A stretch of 64,000 nt of DNA from an uncultured Bacilli bacterium (GCA_934149515.1 CAKPFD010000004.1:23788-87787), one strand, 5' to 3'. Counted from the first letter of the stretch, positions 1 to 8,915 are shown. Numbers and translations are program-made. Notes: generated from the letters alone by a model not told the origin.

Positions 1-297
1 TGTTTCTAATTCTTCAAAAAAAGAAATATTTAATTGCTGTAATCGTTGAAACATAGCATCAATATCAGAAACTCTCATAGAAAGATTCATCCCTCTACCA
101 TACGGATATTCTAATGCTGCTGTATTCCAGTTGTTATTAACTTCTTCTAACATAATTTGATTATTTTCTAGTTGTAAAAAATAAAACTTATCTTCTATTC
201 GTTCATACTGTATTTCAAAACCAAGCTTCTGATAAAATTGAACACTTCTATGAATATCAGAAACACTCAATTCTGGTATTAAACTATTAAACTGCAT
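1..297 (-). CDS. VOC (glyoxalase/bleomycin-resistance) family protein, 3' end missing
   Basis: This gene runs off the left edge; 99 codons are visible from an ATG at 297. The N-terminus reads MQFNSLIPELSVSDIHRSVQ, followed by FYQKLGFEIQYER, the usual first beta-alpha-beta unit of the vicinal oxygen chelate fold (motif VxDixrSvxFYxklGF). A second unit begins near residue 80 (NLSMRVSDIDAMFQRL). Family members bind metals, bleomycin-type drugs or small metabolites; no substrate can be inferred. Its ATG overlaps the stop of the upstream HD-domain gene (TAATG), so it is translationally coupled to a gene that now carries an internal stop. Confidence 0.8.
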   Translation of the reverse strand, partial: MQFNSLIPELSVSDIHRSVQFYQKLGFEIQYERIEDKFYFLQLENNQIMLEEVNNNWNTAALEYPYGRGMNLSMRVSDIDAMFQRLQQLNISFFEELET

Positions 298-740
298 TAT
301 TTCCCTTCTTTCAATTTTATTGCTTCAATTAATTGCCAACATTTCTTATAAATTGTAGAGGTAGATCCATATCTTGTTTTAATATCTTCTAATCTTTTAT
401 CATAACCAACATCATTACCAAATTTATCTATCTGCATATCTGCTTGATTTAAAATATCTAAATATTTTGACTGATATGGACTATCTACTTCTCCATGATA
501 ATAAATTTATTGAAAATATGGAAAAGAAACCATCTTTAATATTTCTCCTCCTATTTTATTATGTTCGATCAGATCACTTGCAAATTCATAGCCAATATCA
601 TGAAGATAACCTATCATAAAGCAAATACGAATTTCTTGTTCTGTAAAATGCTGTCTTCTAGCAATTTCCATCATCTTTCGTGCAACAGCCAAAGAATTTT
701 TCACTCTATCTTCATCCATATTAAATAACTTCCCTTTCAA
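297..740 (-). pseudogene. HD-domain hydrolase gene interrupted by an in-frame TAA
   Basis: From the ATG at 740 the frame reads 77 codons (HD signature YLHDIGYEFASD, then HNKIGGEILK) and meets TAA at 507-509. The same frame then continues without shift for 69 sensible codons (IYYHGEVDSPYQSKYLDILN, ADMQIDKFGND, RLEDIKTRYG) to TAA at 297-299. The two halves together have the length and order of small HD-domain phosphohydrolase-like proteins of about 147 residues, so this is one gene with a nonsense mutation or a sequencing error. The start overlaps cutA by 20 bases and the end overlaps the VOC gene start. The 77-residue product lacks the C-terminal half of the fold. Confidence 0.75.
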
Positions 741-1035
741 TCCATTGTAAATAATCTTTGGAAATACTAGTTAGTTCATAAGCAGCAAATTCAAAACAAT
801 CGTAAGGATGAATAGAACAAACAATATCAAAAATAGCTTGTTGATTAAGTGTTTTTGTTTTTACTTGTAACAAATATTCTTTTTTATTTTCTCTTTCCTG
901 GTTCCAATTCCAACTACTATCACTTCCAATGATATGTGTACTTGCTACAAGTTTTTTAGATAACAAAATATCAACCGTTTTACGTACATTTTGCATATCA
1001 TCAAAAGCAATTTCTATCATACAATATCGACTCAT
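721..1035 (-). CDS. cutA: CutA-like divalent cation tolerance protein
   Basis: A 104-residue protein with the CutA1 ferredoxin-like pattern: an N-terminal beta strand (CMIEIAFDD), LLSKKLVASTHIIG, a Trp-containing segment (SSWNWNQERENKKEYLLQVKT) and the C-terminal HPYDCFEFAAYEL...DYLQWIEREV. CutA proteins are trimers of uncertain function linked to copper tolerance. The start chosen is the ATG at 1035 (MSRYCMIE) because GGTG lies 6-7 bases upstream; an in-frame GTG at 1047 has no better site. It overlaps the HD pseudogene by 20 bases and probably leads the small cutA-HD-VOC operon. Confidence 0.75.
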   Translation of the reverse strand: MSRYCMIEIAFDDMQNVRKTVDILLSKKLVASTHIIGSDSSWNWNQERENKKEYLLQVKTKTLNQQAIFDIVCSIHPYDCFEFAAYELTSISKDYLQWIEREVI

Positions 1036-1138
1036 TTTTATCACCACTTATATTATAGCTAATAATGTTTATCTTTGCATCCATTTATTATAACTTCCTT
1101 ATTCACCAAATGTATTTTTATGTATATACTTTCATACA

Positions 1139-2596
1139 TTACTTTTTTATCTTTCCATTATTACTTAAAGCTGATTCTAAATGATTTGCACTCAATAATT
1201 CATTTGCTACTTTGCTTGGCTTCATCGAAAAATAATTATCATCAGAATAAATTGCATATTCAAACACTTTCCCTCTTGTACTAGTTGTATATATATGATA
1301 CTTATACTTACTACCATCATTTTTTAAATTATTTGCTGTTTGAACAACCGTCATCAACGTTCCATCTGATCTTTTTGTTGATTTAATAAAGTCCAATTTA
1401 AATTTTGATATAGCCTCTGTTGTCTTTGTTATTTCAGTTGGTGTTTTGCAATAGGAACCATCGATCTTTTCGCACTCACCAATATATTTTGTTTTTTTCT
1501 TTCTCGAATCATTTATGTTTTCTTTAGAAAATAAAACATTTACAAAAGATGAGATAAATTCATCCCATTTTTCATCACTAATTTTTTTAAATTCATGGTC
1601 TTGCTGATTTTTAAATAAATTAGAACCTGAAAACAAAATTTTAGTAGTATTCAAAGAATTATCAGCATTAATTTCATTGTATAAATATCTAAATAATCCT
1701 TTATATGTTCCTATTTGCGTTACTCTAAACTTAGTTTCATCTTTACGACGACATAAAAAAGAGGTAGAAGTATAGTTTTTTCGAATAGATGTTTTTAGTT
1801 TAGCTTCTTTTACAACATCTTCATCAATTTTTACTAATCCAATATTGTGTTGTAAGTTTTTAGGGAAATGGGCTTGTTTAAATTTTTCTACATCACAAGA
1901 AATATTTTCAATGTTAGTAAAATCACCTTTTCTATATTTTGTATTTTTCCATGTGATATCTAAAGGATGAATTTTTCCATTTATTGTTACTAAATTCCAA
2001 GCATGACCACCACCACTTTTTGTCTTACCGGAAACATATGAACAATCTATCCCATTTCTATTCGCTAACTCTTTCAATATCACTGCAAAACCTGCACAAA
2101 CTGTTTTTCTAGACAATATTCCTCTTAATGTTCTATCATGATAATCAGCCATATCTTGAGTTCCTGTCTTTATTGGTATTTCTTTCTTATCTAAATGAAG
2201 AAGATAATATTCAGGATCATACATTACATTACTTGTTATTTTATCAATTAAATACACCAATATATCATATTGGTTCCAATCAGAAGCTATATCTTTTTCT
2301 ATTTTTTCAAATTCAGATATTATTTTTCCAACTTCATTTTTATCATAAAGTGTATTTAAAAAATTTCTCTCCCCAGCCTTACTTATGGTTGATGTTTCAG
2401 TATAAGGTCCTATTATACTTACCATTACATTATCATTTAATAAATTCAAACTTGTTTTATCTATTTTTTTAGTATTTTCCACTTGAACTACTAATGGAAT
2501 ATTACCTTGTCTATTTCGATAATAAGTATTGATAAAATTCGCTTCACTAGAGCCAAAATTATCGTATCTAATCACCTCATAACCATATTTAATCAT
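1139..2596 (-). CDS. Transglutaminase-like cysteine protease-fold protein, cytoplasmic
   Basis: 485 residues without signal peptide or membrane segments. The central part carries the transglutaminase-core triad: Cys about 167 in SRKTVCAGFAVILKELANR, His about 198 in GGGHAWNLVTINGK and Asp about 213 in HPLDITW. This domain occurs in peptidases and cross-linking enzymes and in cytoskeleton-associated proteins. The first 120 and last 200 residues match nothing I recognise; the C-terminus contains a beta-rich segment ending in a Lys-rich tail. The start overlaps the end of the leucine-rich-repeat gene by 8 bases, with AGGAG upstream inside that gene, so the two are co-translated and probably work together. 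The substrate is unknown. Confidence 0.65.
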   Translation of the reverse strand: MIKYGYEVIRYDNFGSSEANFINTYYRNRQGNIPLVVQVENTKKIDKTSLNLLNDNVMVSIIGPYTETSTISKAGERNFLNTLYDKNEVGKIISEFEKIEKDIASDWNQYDILVYLIDKITSNVMYDPEYYLLHLDKKEIPIKTGTQDMADYHDRTLRGILSRKTVCAGFAVILKELANRNGIDCSYVSGKTKSGGGHAWNLVTINGKIHPLDITWKNTKYRKGDFTNIENISCDVEKFKQAHFPKNLQHNIGLVKIDEDVVKEAKLKTSIRKNYTSTSFLCRRKDETKFRVTQIGTYKGLFRYLYNEINADNSLNTTKILFSGSNLFKNQQDHEFKKISDEKWDEFISSFVNVLFSKENINDSRKKKTKYIGECEKIDGSYCKTPTEITKTTEAISKFKLDFIKSTKRSDGTLMTVVQTANNLKNDGSKYKYHIYTTSTRGKVFEYAIYSDDNYFSMKPSKVANELLSANHLESALSNNGKIKK

Positions 2597-3182
2597 TCGT
2601 TATTTCTCCTATTTCTATTATATCATTAATAATTTTTACTCTGTTTTCAATTGAACTTATAACTTCAAAATTATTTTCTTCTTGAACCGTTGATATACAT
2701 AACAATTTTAGATGTGAAAGTTTTTTTACAAAGTCTAAAGAATCGATATTTGTCTCATCAATAAATAGATATTTTAAATTTTCTAAATTGATTTTATCTA
2801 TATGATAAACCATACTCCCGCTTAATCTTAAGTATAGTAACTTTTCCGGATTTTTCACTAAACTCATATCTATTGTATTTCCAATTACTGTTAAAGCCTT
2901 TAAATTATTTACTTCACTTATAAAATCATAATTATCAATATTTGAATCTATAAAAGACAATGATTGTGTCTTAATTTTTTTCACAAAACTTACATCTTCA
3001 AAGTTACAATTGATAAATGAAATTTTAATGTATTTCTTATAATTCGACAGTTTAATTATATCTTCATTTGTCATATCACAATATCTAAATTCTATTTGCT
3101 CCACACTTTCATTATTCAATACACTTTTCATATATTCATAAGTATCATTACCATCGATTACAACGCTTTTAATAGTATTCAT
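2589..3182 (-). CDS. Leucine-rich-repeat-like protein
   Basis: 197 residues made of irregular repeats of about 22-24 residues with spaced Leu/Ile and Asn/Asp (for example LKALTVIGNTIDMSLVKN, LLYLRLSGSMVYHIDKINL, LKYLFIDETNIDSLDFVKKL, LKLLCIS). This is the pattern of a solenoid leucine-rich-repeat surface used for protein binding. There is no signal peptide. It overlaps the downstream transglutaminase-like gene, suggesting that the pair forms a recognition subunit plus a catalytic subunit. That pairing is inferred from position only. Confidence 0.55.
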   Translation of the reverse strand: MNTIKSVVIDGNDTYEYMKSVLNNESVEQIEFRYCDMTNEDIIKLSNYKKYIKISFINCNFEDVSFVKKIKTQSLSFIDSNIDNYDFISEVNNLKALTVIGNTIDMSLVKNPEKLLYLRLSGSMVYHIDKINLENLKYLFIDETNIDSLDFVKKLSHLKLLCISTVQEENNFEVISSIENRVKIINDIIEIGEITND

Positions 3183-3263
3183 TATTTTCTCCTTTTTGAT
3201 TTATATTAAATATTCTTCGTACCAACTCATTTTAAATAATCATTATTACTACTTTCATATATT

Positions 3264-4463
3264 TTAGTCTTCATGTTTTCTCCGATGCAACACAACTACA
3301 CATTCAACATGATAAGTTTCAGGAAATTCATCTACTAAATTTCCATACTGTAAAATATAACCGTCTAGATCCTTGATATCTCTTGCAAGTGTCAACGGAT
3401 TACAAGATACATAAATGATCGTTTTTGGATTTATTTTTGCTAATAATTCTTTTGTTTTTTTACTAAGACCTGCTCTTGGTGGATCAACAATAACTGTATC
3501 AAAATCTAAAGCAACTTGACTAGCTATTTTTGCAGCATCCATTGCATAAAAGATAGCGTTTTGGCATCCCTGATAACTGGCATTGCGTTTAGCATCAGCT
3601 ACAGCTTGTTGATTCAATTCAACACCAACCACTTTTTTGACATCATCTGCTACTAAAAGAGAAATAGTACCAGTACCACAATACAAATCTAGTACAATCT
3701 GACTTTTCACACGTTTCACTGCATCAATGACTAAAGAATATATTTTTTTCATTCCTATTGAATTTACCTGAAAAAATGCTTCAGCACTTACGAAAAAATG
3801 CTTTCCAAGTACAGTTGTTTCTAAACAATTTTGACCATAGACCAATTGATTTTGATAATAAATAGATATAGCATCTTCAGCAAAAAAAGAAACAAGGCAA
3901 GACACATCACAATTTCCTTGAAAGCAAAGCATTATTTTATCATCAAATAAACGAATCATTACCTCTTCAAGATGCAAATGATCTTGAATAAATAATTTTA
4001 TCTTAGGAATCATAGCATTTATTTTTGGTTGTAATAAAGGACAAGTATCAACGGTTAATAATGTATGCGTCTTTTCTTGATAAAAACCTAATTGATTACC
4101 TTTTATATGAAAGGTAACTTTATTACGATAATACTTTGAAGGTGTTGAGATAATAGGAAAAGTAGCCGCAATATTAGCATATTTTTGAAAAATATCTTGC
4201 ACCATCTGTTGTTTATAAGCTAGTTGCTCTTCTAATGTTAAATGTTGTAATTGACATCCACCACATTGAAAATAATAAGGACAAAAAATAGGTTCTTGTA
4301 ATACTTTATCTTTTCGCGTAGCAATCATAAATTTCTTTTTTTCTTCAACAATGTCAAATTCAACAACTTCGCCCTTTTTAGTATAAGGAATAAAAATAAC
4401 CTTTTCTTGTTCTTTTATGATTCCTCTACCCAAATGATCATAACTAACAACTTTACCACGCAT
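3264..4463 (-). CDS. rlmD: 23S rRNA (uracil-5-)-methyltransferase, RlmD/RlmCD type
   Basis: SAM-dependent methyltransferase forming 5-methyluridine in 23S rRNA. An N-terminal TRAM-like segment is followed by an iron-sulfur cluster motif (CPYYFQCGGCQLQHL, about residue 62), then the SAM fold with LDLYCGTGTISLLVA, the catalytic loop VDPPRAGLSKK and the nucleophile motif YVSCNPLTLARD. Its 399 residues are a little shorter than the Bacillus RlmCD protein (about 455). I take the ATG at 4463, 7 bases after AAGAAGG; the codon before it is an in-frame TTG. It is divergent from the germination operon. Whether it modifies U747, U1939 or both cannot be read from sequence. Confidence 0.88.
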   Translation of the reverse strand: MRGKVVSYDHLGRGIIKEQEKVIFIPYTKKGEVVEFDIVEEKKKFMIATRKDKVLQEPIFCPYYFQCGGCQLQHLTLEEQLAYKQQMVQDIFQKYANIAATFPIISTPSKYYRNKVTFHIKGNQLGFYQEKTHTLLTVDTCPLLQPKINAMIPKIKLFIQDHLHLEEVMIRLFDDKIMLCFQGNCDVSCLVSFFAEDAISIYYQNQLVYGQNCLETTVLGKHFFVSAEAFFQVNSIGMKKIYSLVIDAVKRVKSQIVLDLYCGTGTISLLVADDVKKVVGVELNQQAVADAKRNASYQGCQNAIFYAMDAAKIASQVALDFDTVIVDPPRAGLSKKTKELLAKINPKTIIYVSCNPLTLARDIKDLDGYILQYGNLVDEFPETYHVECVVVLHRRKHED

Positions 4464-4541
4464 CAAAAAACCTTCTTTCTTAAATCATTATAATGAATTT
4501 TAAAAAAAATGTACATACTAAAAGCAAAAGGAGGGATAAAT

Positions 4542-5957
4542 TTGAATACTAGCAAAAAATTACAAACCATTTTAGGGAATAGTTCTGATCTGATTATAAG
4601 ACCTTACAAAATCGGAAAGATAACCATTATTTTAATACAAAGTGAAACACTAGCTAGTTCAGAATTTATTAATCACTTTATCTTAACTCATCTCGTTCAC
4701 TTAAAGTTAACAAACAAAAACAAAGAAACCGTCTTATTCAATCAACTACCCGATAATACAATCAAAAATATTACTGGTCTAGATCAAATGGCTGATTACA
4801 TCAACAAAGGTTTTGCACTTTTATTATACGATGAAAATAAAGCCATTGCTATTGAAGCTAAAGCAAATCTTGATCGTGGTATTAATGAAAGTAATAGTGA
4901 AAGTACAATTCGTGGTAGTAAAGATGCTTTTAATGAGAATTTTAACACAAATATTGGACTTATCAGAAGAAGGATTAGAAGTAAAGATTGCTATTTAGAA
5001 AGCTTTTATCTTGGAACTAAAACCAAAACAAAAGTTGGCCTAATGTACATGCATACCATCGCCAAGGAAGAAAATATCAAAACCGTAAAAGAAAAACTAC
5101 AAAACATTAACATTGATGGTATTTTAGATAGTGGTAGCTTAAAAAGTCATCTAGAGGATAAGCAAAATTTCTTTTTTCCAACAGTAATGGCAACAGAACG
5201 ACCAGATAAAGTAGCACAAGCTTTACTAGAAGGAAAAATCATTATCGTAACAGATAACTCTCCCTATGTTTTAATGACACCAAGTTTTTTTGTAGATTAC
5301 CTTCACTCACCAGATGATTACTATCAAAAAGCATTTAATATCAGTTTTATTCGTATTTTACGGTTCTTTGCTTTTATTATTTCTATTTCTACTCCAGCCA
5401 TTTATATCGCTACCATCACGCACAATCAGAATGCTATTCCAAGAGATTTATTGCTAAATTTTACTGCTCAACGACAAAGTGTTCCCTTTTCTGCTCTAAC
5501 AGAAGCTTTATTTATGAGTATTTCTTTTGAAATATTACGAGAAAGTGACATACGAAAACCTGCTGCTATGGGAAGTGCTGTATCTATTCTAGGTGGTTTA
5601 ATTTTAGGAGATGCCGCTGTTTCTGCTGGTATTATCTCTCCGATCATGATAATTGTAATCTCTATTTCTGCAATTTCAGGACTTGCCTTTTCCTCTATGG
5701 AAATGATTGCAGCCTTACGTTCCATGCGTTTTATTATGATGTTTCTAGCTATCGCCTTCGGACTATTTGGTCTATTTTGTGGTAGTTTTATCCTTCTTGC
5801 TAGTCTTACAACAACATCCACTCTATCCCTTCCTTACTTAGCACCAATCACACCATTTATCAAAGAAGAGATAAAAGATTCTATCATCAAAGGTAAAAAC
5901 AAAAAAACAAGAAAAAGAAACCCTTTATTAACAAATAATATAATACGAGGAAAATAA
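4542..5957 (+). CDS. gerAA: Spore germination receptor subunit A (GerAA/GerKA family)
   Basis: 471-residue GerA-family receptor subunit, which with the B and C subunits senses nutrients at the inner spore membrane. The soluble N-terminal domain (about 1-240) contains the family segments LDRGINESNSESTIRGSKDA and NIGLIRRRI. The C-terminal part has about five membrane helices including FSALTEALFMSISFEILRES and GSAVSILGGLILGDAAVSAG, both typical. I choose the TTG at 4542 because AAAGGAGG sits 6-8 bases upstream; an ATG 11 codons earlier has no ribosome site. CATACTA at 4514-4520 resembles a forespore sigma-F/G -10 box, but no matching -35 is clear. First gene of an A-C-B operon. Confidence 0.9.
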   Translation: MNTSKKLQTILGNSSDLIIRPYKIGKITIILIQSETLASSEFINHFILTHLVHLKLTNKNKETVLFNQLPDNTIKNITGLDQMADYINKGFALLLYDENKAIAIEAKANLDRGINESNSESTIRGSKDAFNENFNTNIGLIRRRIRSKDCYLESFYLGTKTKTKVGLMYMHTIAKEENIKTVKEKLQNINIDGILDSGSLKSHLEDKQNFFFPTVMATERPDKVAQALLEGKIIIVTDNSPYVLMTPSFFVDYLHSPDDYYQKAFNISFIRILRFFAFIISISTPAIYIATITHNQNAIPRDLLLNFTAQRQSVPFSALTEALFMSISFEILRESDIRKPAAMGSAVSILGGLILGDAAVSAGIISPIMIIVISISAISGLAFSSMEMIAALRSMRFIMMFLAIAFGLFGLFCGSFILLASLTTTSTLSLPYLAPITPFIKEEIKDSIIKGKNKKTRKRNPLLTNNIIRGK

Positions 5958-5958
5958 C

Positions 5959-6903
5959 ATGAAAAAGATCATTTTATTAGTTGGAATTATTATTTTAATC
6001 AGTGGTACACCCTACCAAGAATTAAATCAACTACTACTAATCGACACTATTGCAATTACCAAACAAAATAATGACTATCATCTTTATTTAAGTGCCATTT
6101 CTTCTACTAAAGAAGAAGATAGTACCAAATCAAACTATCATACTTATGAAATTGCAAAACCATCACTATTAGAAGCCATTCATGCTGCTCAAACGATCAA
6201 TAACAAAAAAGCCTACTATCAGCATTTAAAGCTGATTATCATTGATCAAGATCTACTACAAGAAAAAAATACAATTAAAGCCATCCAAAACAGTTTTACC
6301 AAAGCTAATTTCTTTTTTATAGCATCTGCTACTACTTCGTCGCTTATCAAAAACTACCCTACGTACCATCAATTAAAACCATATCTAACAAAACAAACCA
6401 CTTTTTATAAGTTTTACGCAAACTACCTTGATCCAGTAAAACAAGCCTACCTTCCTATTTTGAATAATGAAGATAAAAAAATTCAAAACAAGCAAATATA
6501 TCTTCTAAAAGATCAAAAAATATTACAAGAAGAAAATTTAAAAATACTTCATCTTTTAGAAAATAAGGAAACTTCCTACGAAAGTAAAACTAAAGATAAT
6601 GGTTACTATATTTTAGAAGATATACACACTACGATTACGTACCAAAATAAAAATCTATCTATCACCATAAGTGCAACTCTAAATGAAGAAAGCAAAAAAA
6701 GCAAACAAGAGATTAAAAAGGATCTAAGTGAAAAAATAAATACTTATTTCAAAGAAGATCAACAACAAAACTATCCAATTTCTAGTATTTTTACATCCAT
6801 TTATCGAAAAACAAGGAACTTTGACCAAGCGAAAAAACTCTACCAACAAACGAAAATAACAACAAAATATCAATTGAAGAAAGGAAAGAACAATGAAGCA
6901 TAA
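5959..6903 (+). CDS. gerAC: Ger(x)C family germination receptor subunit C, lipobox lost
   Basis: 314 residues, starting one base after the gerAA stop. The N-terminal signal-like helix runs into LISGTPYQELNQLLLIDTIA, which aligns with the canonical LxGCWDxxELNxLxxVxxIG of GerC lipoproteins. The lipid-bearing Cys is replaced by Thr, so standard lipidation is not possible. The rest keeps the family layout, with an N-terminal domain (LLEAIHAAQTINNKKAYYQH) and a C-terminal domain (residues 200-300), but at 314 residues it is shorter than usual (about 370-390). A GAGGAAAA ribosome site precedes the start. Overlaps gerAB by 11 bases. Confidence 0.8.
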   Translation: MKKIILLVGIIILISGTPYQELNQLLLIDTIAITKQNNDYHLYLSAISSTKEEDSTKSNYHTYEIAKPSLLEAIHAAQTINNKKAYYQHLKLIIIDQDLLQEKNTIKAIQNSFTKANFFFIASATTSSLIKNYPTYHQLKPYLTKQTTFYKFYANYLDPVKQAYLPILNNEDKKIQNKQIYLLKDQKILQEENLKILHLLENKETSYESKTKDNGYYILEDIHTTITYQNKNLSITISATLNEESKKSKQEIKKDLSEKINTYFKEDQQQNYPISSIFTSIYRKTRNFDQAKKLYQQTKITTKYQLKKGKNNEA

Positions 6904-7798
6904 AACTATTACTATCTTTCAAATGACATCTATTATTTTCTTTTTAATTCATCATTTCTTTTTAGCAAGCACTAATACTTTTTTAAATATAGCAAATAAT
7001 GATTGGTTAATTAGTTATCTTCTTGGTGTATTATTAGCATTTTTTGCTTTTCGCTTTATTATCAAGCGTCAAGAAACATATCAAAAAAGTATTATTTTCC
7101 ACTCATTTGGAGCCATCATTTTATTATTGGTAAGTTTTCTTTATTGTCTCTGGCAAACAGCAACGATTATTAAAGTCAATTTTTTACAAGAAGGAACAAT
7201 AATACAAATTATCGTACTATTATGTTTCATTGCTTATTTAATATCTAAAAAAAATATGGAACAAGTAGCAAACCTTTCTCTTTTATGTTTCTTTTTCTTT
7301 TTTATCTTTTTTAGTATCAATATTGTTTCTATTTTACCTAGTTTAACCATAGATTATATAAATCCTTTCTTCCAAGAAAAACAAATTACTATTTTCAAAG
7401 GTGCAATATATTATTTTTTTATGACAACAATTCCTTTATTATTGCTATTTTACATTAAGGATGAACATTGTGAAAATAAAAAAAAGCAAAAAAAGTATTT
7501 CTATTTTGCTTTCTCAATTAGTCACATCACGATTTTATTCCAATTATTGATGTTAGCTTTAGGACCAAGCATTGCTTTTAGTAAACAAGATCCATATCCT
7601 TATATGTTGATTTTCCATTTATTTGCTAACACAACAGTTCTTGATCGATTTAATTATTTGTTTTCTTATTATATTTTAATGGATAATATTATTTTACTTG
7701 GTATTTTACTAACAATTATTAAGACGTTAAGCGTTGACAAGTATAGCCAGCTTGTACATAAGCAGCATTTTCCACTTCTAAATCTTGAGCATAAGTAG
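6893..7798 (+). CDS. gerAB: Spore germination permease subunit B (GerAB family), apparently C-terminally truncated
   Basis: 301-residue polytopic protein with 8-9 hydrophobic helices, of the amino-acid-permease-like GerAB family that forms the nutrient-binding membrane subunit. Family members have about 360 residues and ten helices; this one ends just after DRFNYLFSYYILMDNIILLG and a final helix, in a non-membrane tail (SVDKYSQLVHKQHF...). That tail is encoded antisense to the last 80 bases of the convergent gene at 7719-8210. The family identification rests on operon position and topology, since sequence motifs are weak. The truncation suggests that a rearrangement joined the operon to the neighbouring gene. 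Confidence 0.7.
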   Translation: MKHKTITIFQMTSIIFFLIHHFFLASTNTFLNIANNDWLISYLLGVLLAFFAFRFIIKRQETYQKSIIFHSFGAIILLLVSFLYCLWQTATIIKVNFLQEGTIIQIIVLLCFIAYLISKKNMEQVANLSLLCFFFFFIFFSINIVSILPSLTIDYINPFFQEKQITIFKGAIYYFFMTTIPLLLLFYIKDEHCENKKKQKKYFYFAFSISHITILFQLLMLALGPSIAFSKQDPYPYMLIFHLFANTTVLDRFNYLFSYYILMDNIILLGILLTIIKTLSVDKYSQLVHKQHFPLLNLEHK

Positions 7799-8210
7799 TT
7801 TTTAAAGTGTTAGTCGTATCGTTTTGTATGGTGTCTTTTGTAAGGTATAATTGAACACCATCTGTACTAGTAGCATCTTGAATAGCTGGATTACTTCGTA
7901 ATGTTTGAATCTCACTCAAAACAGCATCCACTTGCGTACCAGTAGAAAAATTTGGATAGAAAAAAGTTACTTTTTGAAATGTTTCATCAATATAATTCGT
8001 GGTAACACGAACAGTATACATATCATTTCCCAATGGATATTGCTTCGTACAAATTAAAGCAGTTGCCTTCTTAGTTGGTATTACTGGTCCTTGTGTATCT
8101 TCTTTTAATGTAGCTCGAAAAATAGGTGGCAATATAATAACGCATACTAATAATATCATAGCAACATATACCAATACATTACCAATATCAAATTTCTTAC
8201 TTGACTTCAT
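7719..8210 (-). CDS. Membrane-anchored protein of unknown function
   Basis: 163 residues: a short cytoplasmic N-terminus (MKSSKKFDIGN), one transmembrane helix (VLVYVAMILLVCVIILPPIF) and an extracytoplasmic domain of about 130 residues with two Cys (ALICTKQYP near the start, AGYTCQRLTS at the end) that could form a disulfide. No family recognised. Its start overlaps the end of the 8197-8610 gene by 14 bases, so the two form an operon. Its 3' end overlaps gerAB convergently by 80 bases, an unusually long antisense overlap. Confidence 0.55.
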   Translation of the reverse strand: MKSSKKFDIGNVLVYVAMILLVCVIILPPIFRATLKEDTQGPVIPTKKATALICTKQYPLGNDMYTVRVTTNYIDETFQKVTFFYPNFSTGTQVDAVLSEIQTLRSNPAIQDATSTDGVQLYLTKDTIQNDTTNTLKTTYAQDLEVENAAYVQAGYTCQRLTS

Positions 8211-8610
8211 AATATGCCTTTTCCTCCTCTTTTTCTACAATATAGTGTTTATTCAAATTGGATACAAATTTAACAACAGAAATAATTAAAAATAAAAATG
8301 GAATAATAGGAAATACCATAAAGAAATGATAAAAGAAACGATTATCCGCAATAACATGTAATTCTCTTACTGTTTGAGTAAAAGCAGTACTAAATCCAAT
8401 AGATACTGCCAATAAAATTGCACCAAAAATGATTCCAACAACATTACTCCAATAATTTACTACATAATTTGTTTTATTTGGATATTTTTTACTATTTTTT
8501 AGATTATAAAAAAGTGTAAATAAACAAAATACAATCATGACAATTAATAATGGTATTAAAACATACCAAATAATTTTTTCAAGATTTGCTAAAGAATATA
8601 CTACCGTCAT
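8197..8610 (-). CDS. Small membrane protein, unknown
   Basis: 137 residues with three predicted membrane helices (about 13-34, 54-77 and 92-113) and a charged C-terminus (VEKEEEKAYYEVK). No family recognised. It is the first gene of a two-gene operon with the anchored protein at 7719-8210, and the shared overlap suggests a common complex. The start is the ATG at 8610, preceded by a GGGTGAGATG stretch. Confidence 0.5.
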   Translation of the reverse strand: MTVVYSLANLEKIIWYVLIPLLIVMIVFCLFTLFYNLKNSKKYPNKTNYVVNYWSNVVGIIFGAILLAVSIGFSTAFTQTVRELHVIADNRFFYHFFMVFPIIPFLFLIISVVKFVSNLNKHYIVEKEEEKAYYEVK

Positions 8611-8690
8611 ATCATCTCACCCTAGTATTAGAATAACACAGTTCCCTAGATTTAACAAGAAACAAAATCATTTGTTTATCGTTTGACGTC

Positions 8691-8713
8691 AAAAAAAAGA
8701 AGCACTATGCTTC
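8691..8713 (-). terminator. Intrinsic terminator after rpmF
   Basis: On the minus strand GAAGCA-TAG-TGCTTC is followed by eight T. The hairpin includes the rpmF stop codon TAG in its loop. Confidence 0.8.
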
Positions 8714-8911
8714 CTTTTTAGCAACAACAGTTTTTCCTTTATAACTACCACATTTAGGGCAAACGCGATGTGGTTTAATTGTTTCACCACAGTTTGTACA
8801 TTTTACCATACCTGGAAGTTCTAAAGCATTGTGTGCTCTTCTCATTCTTTTTCTTGTCTTAGACACCTTTCTAAAAGGTACCGCAAACATTTGAATATCT
8901 AATGCTAACAT
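8705..8911 (-). CDS. rpmF: 50S ribosomal protein L32
   Basis: 68 residues with the L32 signature AVPFRKVSKTRKRMRRAHNA and a four-Cys zinc ribbon (CTNCGETIKPHRVCPKC). It is a component of the large ribosomal subunit. I choose the ATG at 8911 (MLALDIQMFAVPF) because GAGGAGTG lies 5-7 bases upstream, within the end of yceD. This leaves a short extension before the conserved AVPFRK, seen in several Firmicutes L32 proteins. The yceD-rpmF pair is a conserved bacterial gene order. Confidence 0.95.
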   Translation of the reverse strand: MLALDIQMFAVPFRKVSKTRKRMRRAHNALELPGMVKCTNCGETIKPHRVCPKCGSYKGKTVVAKKEA

Positions 8912-8915
8912 TTTA

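Noticed and set aside
4492..4520. Forespore sigma-F/G promoter before gerAA
   Set aside because: CATACTA fits a -10 box, but the -35 candidate is poor, the spacing short, and the start would fall in the ribosome site.
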